From: Gammaproteobacteria bacterium
GTDB taxonomy: Bacteria > Pseudomonadota > Gammaproteobacteria > SMWH01
Assembly: GCA_004357005.1 (NCBI GenBank)
Contig: SMWH01000007.1
Location: 1-5,203 of the forward strand
Direction of reading: 5' to 3'
Length of the DNA stretch: 5,203 bases
A model generated the notes under the pieces. It saw nothing but the letters and a program-made list of their open reading frames with translations, ran no database searches and had not been told where the DNA came from. Position numbers and translations under genes: made by a program. Below, piece by piece: positions 1 through 5,203 of this stretch (the first letter of the stretch is position 1; the number at the start of each line of letters is the position of its first letter).

Positions 1-2221
1 GCCTACCCACAGCTTCCCCCTGGAAGAAGTAGCGGGTTATCTGAAAAGCAAAACAGTACGCGACGTGCTGGAACAGGCGCTGCTGGCGACGCCCATGTTT
101 CCCACCCACTGGCGCTGGAACGCAACGATTGCCCTGGCCGTACGGCGTAACCGCAACGGCTCACGGGTACCGCCCCAGTTCCAGCGCTCCGATTCCGAAG
201 ACCTGCTGGCGGTGGTGTTTCCCGATCAGCTGGCCTGCGCCGAAAATATCGCCGGCGGTTACCGGGAAATTCCGGAGCATCCGTTGGTCAACCAGACCAT
301 GGAAGACTGCCTGCACGACGTCATGGATATCGACGGTTTGCGCGCGCTCCTCGAGCGACTGGAATCCGGCGAATTGAAAGTCGTTACCAGGGATCTGAAC
401 GGTCCCTCGCCCCTCGCCCAGGAGATCCTGAACGCCAGGCCCTATGCCTTCCTGGACGACGCACCGGCAGAGGAACGCCGGACCCTGGCGGTGCAATCCC
501 GGGGATTCATGGACCCGGCGTCTGCCGCCGAACTCGGACGACTGGACCCTGAAGCCATCGAACGGGTTCGTGATGAAGCCTGGCCTGAACCACGGGACCC
601 GGACGAGATGCACGATGCACTCGTAACCCTGGGTTTCATAACCGAAAGTGAAATCCGGCCGGAGCTTTTCCCCATGGTGCAAACATTGTGTGACGCGAAG
701 CGTTGCACGCGGTTGGAGACGGTTGCCGAGAAAATCTGGGTTGCGGCGGAACGTCTGAACGATTTTCTCAGTCTGTGGCCCGAGCTGAACTTTGACCCGC
801 CAATCGCTGCCGTTGATGAAGGCGGCGTCGAAGAAGATTCTCCCGAAACCGCACGGGTACGCATCCTGCGCAGCCGACTCGAAGGCCTGGGCCCGGTGAC
901 AGCCGCAACGTTGGGAGCCCCGCTGGGATTCAGCGCGACGGAAACCGAAACGGCATTGTTGACGCTGGAAAACGAAGGTTTCGTCATCCGCGGGAAGTTT
1001 TCGCCTGACGCGCGAAGCACTCAGTGGTGTGAGCGCCGGCTGCTCGCACGCATTCATCGTTACACCATCCGCAAGCTCAGGGCGGAAATAGAACCGGTCA
1101 GTCCCACCGTATTCATGCGCTATCAGGTCCGCTGGCATGGCCTGGCGCGCAGCGAGAAAGGTGAAGGAGAAGAGGCGCTGGCACGCACCCTGGACATGCT
1201 GGAAGGTTTCGCCGCCCCCGCGGCCGCCTGGGAGAGTGACATTCTTCCCGCACGGATTCGCGCCTATCTCCCGAACATGCTCGACAGCCTGTGCGCGAGC
1301 GGACGTTACACCTGGCTGCGCGTGGCGCCGCCGAAAAACGGCAACTCGCCGGTGCGCACCACGCCCATCACTCTGGTGTCCCGGGAAAACCTGCCTTTCT
1401 GGCAACATGCCACGGCCGATGAACCGGAACTGTCGTCCGCCGCGCAACAGGTGCGCTCAACACTGACCGACCGCGGCGCATCTTTCTTTTCGGAACTGGT
1501 ACAGCAAACAGGCCTGTTGCGCACCCAGGTGGAAAACGCCCTGGGCGAACTGGTGGCCAGCGGCCTCGCCACCTCGGACAGCTTCGCGGGTCTGCGCGCC
1601 CTGATTACGCCCGCCAGCAAGCGGCCGCCCTTTAGCCGTAGACGACGACGGGGCGCGGTGGGCGTGGACCGCGCCGGCCGTTGGGCGCTCATTGGTCATG
1701 CGCAACCGGCGGACCGGCAAGACGAAAAACGCGTCGAACACGTGGCCCGCAGTCTGTTGCGACGCTATGGCGTCGTATTCCGGCGACTGCTGGACCGGGA
1801 AACCGGGCTGCCGCCCTGGCGGGAATTGCTTTACTGCTACCGGCGTCTGGAAGCCCGCGGCGAAATCCGCGGCGGGCGGTTCGTGGAAGGGTTCAGCGGC
1901 GAACAGTTCGCGCTGCGGGAAGCCCTGCCCGTGCTGCGCGCCCTGCGGCGAAAAACTCCCCTGGGAGAACTCATCGCATTGTCCGCCGCAGACCCCCTTA
2001 ATCTGACGGGCATCGTGACGCCGGGTGACAGGGTACCGGCGCACGCGTCCAACCGCCTGGTGTTGCGCGACGGCGTGCCGGTCGCCTGGCAAACCGGCGG
2101 CGAAACCCATCTGAGCGAAAACCTCGATGAAACAGCCGCCATGAACGCCCGGCAGAAGCTCGTGCGCCAGCGAACGCCTGCCTCCTTTGCCTCACCCGGC
2201 GCCCGCTTTCCCCGCCACTGA
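1..2221 (+). CDS. lhr: Lhr-type ATP-dependent DNA helicase, C-terminal part (5' end outside window)
   Basis: The frame is open from the left edge (first full codon at 2) to TGA at 2219-2221, giving 739 residues. No start is needed: in-frame GTG 65 is internal, because residues encoded before it already read as Lhr (THSFPLEEVAGYLKSK). The helicase motifs lie upstream. Visible are the end of the winged-helix region, then the DEAD-associated domain with the Lhr hallmark ARPYAFLDDAP (nt 434-466), then DPEAIERVRDEAWPEPRDP. The AlkZ/YcaQ-like winged-helix C-terminal region follows (CERRLLARIHRYTIRKLR near 1030; FMRYQVRWHGL near 1113; GFAAPAAAWESDILPARI near 1205) and ends with a PPWRELL...GGRFVEGFSGEQFALRE block and a RDGVPVA motif near 2066. 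Long Lhr proteins are about 1500 residues, so roughly half is present. Known of the family: a 3'-5' translocase and DNA/RNA-DNA unwinding enzyme in DNA repair; the C-terminal domain drives oligomerisation in E. coli and mycobacteria and was reported to have uracil-DNA glycosylase activity in E. coli. A run of five arginines (1637-1651) marks a basic linker between modules. No frameshift is seen. Confidence 0.95.
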   Translation, partial: PTHSFPLEEVAGYLKSKTVRDVLEQALLATPMFPTHWRWNATIALAVRRNRNGSRVPPQFQRSDSEDLLAVVFPDQLACAENIAGGYREIPEHPLVNQTMEDCLHDVMDIDGLRALLERLESGELKVVTRDLNGPSPLAQEILNARPYAFLDDAPAEERRTLAVQSRGFMDPASAAELGRLDPEAIERVRDEAWPEPRDPDEMHDALVTLGFITESEIRPELFPMVQTLCDAKRCTRLETVAEKIWVAAERLNDFLSLWPELNFDPPIAAVDEGGVEEDSPETARVRILRSRLEGLGPVTAATLGAPLGFSATETETALLTLENEGFVIRGKFSPDARSTQWCERRLLARIHRYTIRKLRAEIEPVSPTVFMRYQVRWHGLARSEKGEGEEALARTLDMLEGFAAPAAAWESDILPARIRAYLPNMLDSLCASGRYTWLRVAPPKNGNSPVRTTPITLVSRENLPFWQHATADEPELSSAAQQVRSTLTDRGASFFSELVQQTGLLRTQVENALGELVASGLATSDSFAGLRALITPASKRPPFSRRRRRGAVGVDRAGRWALIGHAQPADRQDEKRVEHVARSLLRRYGVVFRRLLDRETGLPPWRELLYCYRRLEARGEIRGGRFVEGFSGEQFALREALPVLRALRRKTPLGELIALSAADPLNLTGIVTPGDRVPAHASNRLVLRDGVPVAWQTGGETHLSENLDETAAMNARQKLVRQRTPASFASPGARFPRH

Positions 2222-2278
2222 ATTGGGGTCAGACCCCTTTTCAATGGTGTCAGACACCATTGAAATTCACCCCAATTC
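2220..2278. repeat. Compound palindromic element (REP-like, GGGGTCAGACCCC type)
   Basis: A 59-bp element fills almost the whole gap between two convergent genes. Outer arms GAATTGGGGT (2220-2229) and ACCCCAATTC (2269-2278) are perfect 10-bp inverted repeats. Inside are two perfect hairpins, both with the trinucleotide loop CAG: GGGGT-CAG-ACCCC (2225-2237) and a 12-bp stem, 2239-2250 with 2254-2265, around CAG 2251-2253 (core GGTGTCAGACACC). GGGGT at 2225-2229 belongs to both the left outer arm and the first hairpin, so those two pairings exclude each other. From memory, dispersed GGGGTCAGACCCC / GTGTCAGACAC motifs recur in many proteobacterial genomes and are often seen near REP-associated tyrosine (Y1) transposase genes. 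That link is recalled, not tested, and no transposase is in the window. The element overlaps the last two bases of the lhr stop codon. Confidence 0.8.
2225..2241 (+). terminator. Possible short intrinsic terminator after lhr
   Basis: A 5-bp GC-rich stem (GGGGT 2225-2229 with ACCCC 2233-2237, loop CAG) is followed directly by TTTT at 2238-2241, four bases past the lhr stop codon. The stem is shorter and the T tract weaker than in a typical Rho-independent terminator. The longer 12-bp hairpin just downstream (2239-2265) could reinforce pausing but has no T tract of its own on either strand. For the convergent minus-strand gene the same palindromes would be transcribed after its stop codon, so the element could reduce read-through in both directions. 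Termination here is an inference from layout. Confidence 0.35.
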
Positions 2279-2281
2279 GTT

Positions 2282-3034
2282 CTAACCGCGATCTCGATAT
2301 GCCCGGTCGTCATAGTTGCCCGTCGGCACGAGCGCCGCCGTTGCATAGACACGGCCGAACAGTACGTCGTAGATCATCACGTAGTTGATCTGCGCTGGTT
2401 GCAGATGATGGTGGGTTGATACCTCGTAGTTCTGGCTTCCGGCGGTGCCCTTGAGACGACCCACATCCCAGAACTTGCGCGTCGGGATATCCGGGTCTTC
2501 CACGAAATAAACGTGCAAGGACGGGCCGTTGGTCACGCGGAACTCGTCCAGCCGCAGGATAAGGCGGCCACCGCTGGCGTGACGCAATTCGACGTCTCCG
2601 GACCCCCGATGAGCATCATCGGCGCCTTCGAAATGGCCGCGCTTGATGACCATGGCGCGACCCGGCGCGGGCTCGTTGGCCCGATCTGCCACACCTGCCA
2701 GCGCCGCCATGACCTGACCTTCCACCCGTTCACGCTCTTCGGCGGACATGGCAGCCACCTGATCCCGGGTGGGAATCTCCACGAGCACGTCCCCCCGAAC
2801 CGTCACATTCAGCCCCGGCGGCACCGACCCGGCGGGCTGCTCCAACTCCTGGTACCACGACACGAGAATCCAGCCGATGGCGATTCCTCCCAGCACGGCG
2901 GCGACTGCCATGAGACCCCGCCCGAGGGTGTCGTATTGGCGGTCACGCGATGACCTGGTTTGCCGGGTGGTCTTGCGGGAAGCTTTCTTTTTCGCCGTCC
3001 GCCGTTTTTTGCGGACAGCTTTCTTGCGTGGCAT
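2282..3034 (-). CDS. Membrane-anchored DM13-domain protein
   Basis: A complete 250-residue frame, ATG at 3034-3032 and TAG at 2284-2282. Residues 1-33 contain 17 Lys/Arg and no acidic residue before Asp31. One hydrophobic segment follows at about 40-60 (GLMAVAAVLGGIAIGWILVSW). The positive-inside rule places the tail in the cytoplasm and the rest in the periplasm. There is no signal peptidase or lipobox site. Residues about 67-125 form a linker with an acidic helix (SAEERERVEGQV). Residues about 130-236 match DM13: GHFEGADDAHRGSGDVEL, LRLDEFRVTNGPSLHVYF, LKGTAGSQNYEV and VMIYDVLFGRVYATAAL. DM13 has been proposed to act in redox or electron transfer through a nearly invariant Cys; here that position appears to be Asp223 and the protein has no Cys at all. 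Family membership is fairly sure; function is unknown. The start is preceded only by a weak purine stretch (GGAAAAA, about 10-12 nt upstream). It is convergent with lhr and divergent from the sulfotransferase gene, so probably monocistronic. Confidence 0.88.
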   Translation of the reverse strand: MPRKKAVRKKRRTAKKKASRKTTRQTRSSRDRQYDTLGRGLMAVAAVLGGIAIGWILVSWYQELEQPAGSVPPGLNVTVRGDVLVEIPTRDQVAAMSAEERERVEGQVMAALAGVADRANEPAPGRAMVIKRGHFEGADDAHRGSGDVELRHASGGRLILRLDEFRVTNGPSLHVYFVEDPDIPTRKFWDVGRLKGTAGSQNYEVSTHHHLQPAQINYVMIYDVLFGRVYATAALVPTGNYDDRAYRDRG

Positions 3035-3140
3035 GGTCTTGATTTTTCCGTATGGGGACGCGGATCATGCGCCTGTCGGCGATAGAATAAAGGAATTGCC
3101 CACCCGCCGGTGGCGCGAATCAGGGAAAGCGAAAAACGCG
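3035..3140. promoter_or_regulatory. Divergent intergenic region between the DM13 and sulfotransferase genes
   Basis: This 106-bp gap must contain the start signals for genes leaving in both directions. The only clearly AT-rich patch upstream of the plus-strand gene is GATAGAATAAAGGAATT (3081-3097). On the plus strand it holds TAGAAT (3083-3088), one mismatch from the TATAAT -10 consensus and about 50 bp before the ATG; its complement holds TATTCT for the minus strand. No convincing -35 box sits at the right distance on either strand, and no clear operator palindrome was found. A purine stretch AGGGAAA (3122-3128) lies about 12-14 nt before ATG 3141 and is a loosely spaced ribosome binding site. 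The promoter assignment is weak. Confidence 0.25.
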
Positions 3141-5203
3141 ATGACCGATCTCAGCCAGACTCTGCAGCTTGCAGTCCAGCATCACCAGGCAGGACGGCTG
3201 GGGGATGCGCGCGCCATCTATGAGCAGATCCTGGCTGACCAGCCGGATCAGCCGGACGCGCTCAACCTGATGGGTGTGTTGGCGCAGCAAAGCGGCGAAC
3301 TCGCCCAGGCCAGGGGTCTTTTCGAACGGGCGATCGCCAGTCAACCCAACGCGGCGGGCATGCGTGTGAATTACGGTAACGTGTTGCGTCTCAGCGGTGA
3401 CCGCGACGCTGCCGAAAAGGCCTATCGCAAGGCATTGGAACTCAAACCCGACGCCTTTGACGCCCACAACAACCTGGGCAGTCTGCACGAAACGCGTGGC
3501 GAGTTGGACCAAGCAGAGATCTGTTATCGCAAGGCACTGGAACTGCAGCCCCGGTATCCGGAAGCTCTGTTCAACCTGGGTTCGGTGATGCACAAGACCG
3601 GCAGACTGGACCAGGCCGTGGAAACCTACAGCCAGGCAATCAAGCTCAATCCTGCCTACGCCGATGCCTACTCCAATCTTGGTGGTGCGCTGCAGGAACG
3701 CGGCGACCTGGACCAGGCGGAAATTGCCCTGGGCCACGCGCTCAAACTCAACCCCTCCAGCGCGGATGTCTGGTTCAACCTGGGCAATCTCTTTAACACA
3801 CTGAAAGATCTGGACCGTTCGGCGGCAGCTTTTGACCGGGCCCTCAAGATCCGGCCGGACTTCGTCGAAGCGCATCGAAATCTCGGCGGCCAACTGGCGC
3901 GCGCCCAGAAGTTTGACGAAGCCGAGCGCCACCACCGGGAAGCCATCCGCCTGGCCCCGGACAACGCCGATGCCTGGAACGATCTCGGTTTGACACTCAA
4001 GGGTGACAGCCGCACGGATGAGGCGGAATCGGCGTTTCGAAAGGCCATCGAACTGCAGGCGGATTCCGCCGGGGCCCTGGGCAACCTGGTCACACTGCTG
4101 GAGGAAAGCAACCGGATGGATGAAGCGCGCCAGGCCGTGACCATGGGCCTGGAACGCTGCCCGGATGATCCCATGTTGAACATGATGGCCGCGCGCCTTG
4201 ACCGCCGCGATGGACGCATTGAGGAAGCCCTCGAGAAACTGGAAAAGATCGATCTGGACGCGCTGCCCCGGGAAGGCGCCAGCCGCGTCCACTACGAGCT
4301 TGGCCAGGTATTCGAGCGTCTGAAACGTGCCGGGGACGCATGGCCGCATTTCGTCGCCGCCAACGCGGAACTCGAACACGAAACCGCAAGCCTGGGAATC
4401 GACAAACAGTCCTATCTGGACAAGCTGGATGCGACGGACCGGCAACTCACCCCGGAAGTCATACAGGCATGGCTCGATGATCCTGTTTCGCCCACCGAAG
4501 ACACCCCCGTTTTTCTTGTGGGTTTTCCCCGCTCCGGGACGACGTTGCTGGAGGTGGCGCTGGACAGCCACCCGCAGCTCGTGACCATGGAAGAAAAACC
4601 CTTCGTCGTTGACATGGAACGTCTGGATCTCATGGATCTGGACGCCATCCAGTTATCCAGTCTCGACAGCACCCGGACCGGAGAACTGCGGCGCCAGTAT
4701 TTCGAGATGGTAGATCGGTACGTGCCCGAGCGCGGTGATGCAACGTTGGTGGACAAACTTCCCCTGCGCATTGCCGACGCGCCGGTGATCTGGCGCATGT
4801 TCCCGGAAGCGAAGTTCATCCTGGCGCTTCGCCACCCGGCCGACGCGGTGCTGTCATGTTTCATGCAGAGCTTCCAGCCCAACATCGCCATGGCCCACTT
4901 CAACACGCTGGAAGACGCAGCGAACCTTTATGATCGAATCATGTCCCTGTGGCAGCGCTATACGGAACTCCTGCCGCTGCGCTTTCACGCGGTGCGCTAT
5001 GAAGACAACGTGGCGGATTTTGAGGGTGAGATACGGAAACTGCTGGAGTTCCTTGACCTGCCCTGGGATGACGCGATCCTCGAATACCGCGACCGCGCGA
5101 AGCGCATGACGCGAATCAACACCCCCAGCTATCACCAGGTCACAGAACCCATTTATGACCGGGCGCGGTACCGATGGGAACGCTACCGGACTCAACTGGA
5201 TCC
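3141..5203 (+). CDS. TPR-repeat sulfotransferase, TPST-like (3' end outside window)
   Basis: The frame is open from ATG 3141 to the right edge (687 codons) with no stop. Homologues usually end soon after the WERYRTQL-type motif seen here, so only a short tail is probably missing. ATG 3141 was chosen because the TPR array starts almost at once; in-frame TTG 3096 has its only purine stretch too close. Residues 5-344 are ten contiguous 34-residue TPRs, followed by degenerate TPR-like helices to about 410. A Sulfotransfer_3-type domain runs from about 455: 5'-phosphosulfate loop GFPRSGTTLLEVALDSHPQ (Arg464-Thr468), EE at 484-485, DKLP (Lys539), and 3'-phosphate motif LRHPADAVLSCF (Arg564, Ser572). 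Aligned by eye with human TPST2, Glu485 falls on the catalytic base Glu99 without gaps; Lys539 and Ser663 fall near Lys158 and Ser286. Such enzymes transfer sulfate from PAPS to a hydroxyl. A protein substrate is inferred from the TPRs. No signal peptide or membrane segment is seen, so it is predicted cytoplasmic. Confidence 0.93.
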   Translation, partial: MTDLSQTLQLAVQHHQAGRLGDARAIYEQILADQPDQPDALNLMGVLAQQSGELAQARGLFERAIASQPNAAGMRVNYGNVLRLSGDRDAAEKAYRKALELKPDAFDAHNNLGSLHETRGELDQAEICYRKALELQPRYPEALFNLGSVMHKTGRLDQAVETYSQAIKLNPAYADAYSNLGGALQERGDLDQAEIALGHALKLNPSSADVWFNLGNLFNTLKDLDRSAAAFDRALKIRPDFVEAHRNLGGQLARAQKFDEAERHHREAIRLAPDNADAWNDLGLTLKGDSRTDEAESAFRKAIELQADSAGALGNLVTLLEESNRMDEARQAVTMGLERCPDDPMLNMMAARLDRRDGRIEEALEKLEKIDLDALPREGASRVHYELGQVFERLKRAGDAWPHFVAANAELEHETASLGIDKQSYLDKLDATDRQLTPEVIQAWLDDPVSPTEDTPVFLVGFPRSGTTLLEVALDSHPQLVTMEEKPFVVDMERLDLMDLDAIQLSSLDSTRTGELRRQYFEMVDRYVPERGDATLVDKLPLRIADAPVIWRMFPEAKFILALRHPADAVLSCFMQSFQPNIAMAHFNTLEDAANLYDRIMSLWQRYTELLPLRFHAVRYEDNVADFEGEIRKLLEFLDLPWDDAILEYRDRAKRMTRINTPSYHQVTEPIYDRARYRWERYRTQLD
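3153..4172 (+). repeat. Tandem 102-bp TPR-coding repeats (10 units)
   Basis: Ten units of exactly 102 bp (34 codons), without a single-residue insertion, encode residues 5-344 of the sulfotransferase. At the DNA level the units are diverged but still show register. The 20-mers at 3423-3442 and 3525-3544 differ at one base. CTGGACCAGGC-type segments recur near 3504, 3606 and 3708, at 102-bp steps. The central units (3 to 8) are closest to consensus (NLG at positions 5-7, A..x.YRKALEL.P at the end); units 9 and 10 are more degenerate. The period makes this stretch prone to unit gain or loss by recombination. Confidence 0.85.

Noticed and set aside
161..1447. Long minus-strand open frame of 428 codons inside lhr
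   Set aside because: It is antisense to a clearly conserved Lhr reading frame, its translation shows no recognisable domain, and high GC makes long antisense frames common.
2239..2265. The 12-bp hairpin as a stand-alone canonical Rho-independent terminator
   Set aside because: No T tract follows the stem on either strand, so it does not fit the standard pattern; it is better described as part of the compound palindrome.
1457..2352. Overlapping minus-strand frames at the lhr 3' end, including one crossing the palindrome (1837-2352)
   Set aside because: They overlap conserved Lhr sequence and lack domain signatures. The one crossing the palindrome would translate through a structured repeat, which makes a real gene unlikely.
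2513..2953. Plus-strand open frame of 146 codons opposite the DM13 gene
   Set aside because: Antisense to a recognisable DM13 domain with its own start, membrane segment and stop; no motif is seen in the translation.
3153..4172. CRISPR-like array suggested by regular periodicity
   Set aside because: The 102-bp period is in frame, translates into TPR units and lacks identical repeats with unique spacers.
3120..4571. Minus-strand open frame of 483 codons opposite the TPR region
   Set aside because: Its apparent repetitiveness mirrors the 102-bp TPR repeats on the other strand. The plus-strand TPR and sulfotransferase motifs are unmistakable, so this is a shadow frame.
4412..5195. Minus-strand frames opposite the sulfotransferase domain
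   Set aside because: The plus strand carries the full ordered set of PAPS-binding motifs; the antisense translations show nothing recognisable.

Overview
The window looks like chromosomal DNA from a GC-rich proteobacterium, most likely a gammaproteobacterium. This rests on codon usage, a long-form Lhr helicase, a TPR-sulfotransferase of the type common in environmental proteobacteria, and a GGGGTCAGACCCC-type palindromic repeat. The lineage is inferred from general familiarity, not from a marker gene. No rRNA, tRNA, CRISPR array, integrase or transposase gene was found.

Layout. Three genes account for about 97% of the sequence. (1) Positions 1-2221, plus strand: the C-terminal 739 residues of a long-form Lhr (large helicase-related) DNA repair helicase; its ATPase core lies upstream of the window. 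(2) Positions 2220-2278: a compact, almost fully palindromic element between two convergent genes, with a 10-bp outer inverted repeat enclosing two perfect hairpins, each with the loop CAG. It resembles dispersed REP-like elements and may terminate transcription. (3) Positions 2282-3034, minus strand: a complete 250-residue, single-pass membrane protein with a very basic cytoplasmic tail and a C-terminal DM13 domain that lacks the family's conserved cysteine. (4) Positions 3035-3140: a 106-bp divergent intergenic region that must hold both promoters. (5) Positions 3141-5203, plus strand: a TPR-sulfotransferase fusion that runs off the right edge, probably lacking only a short C-terminal tail. 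Ten exactly 34-residue TPR units carry an asparagine ladder like that of O-GlcNAc transferase. They are followed by a PAPS-dependent sulfotransferase domain whose key residues match those of tyrosylprotein sulfotransferases.

Nothing in the sequence ties the three genes into one pathway. Lhr is convergent to the DM13 gene, and the DM13 gene is divergent from the sulfotransferase. The points most worth following up are the palindromic element, the combination of an Asn ladder with a TPST-like active site (which suggests protein sulfation), and the cysteine-free DM13 domain.
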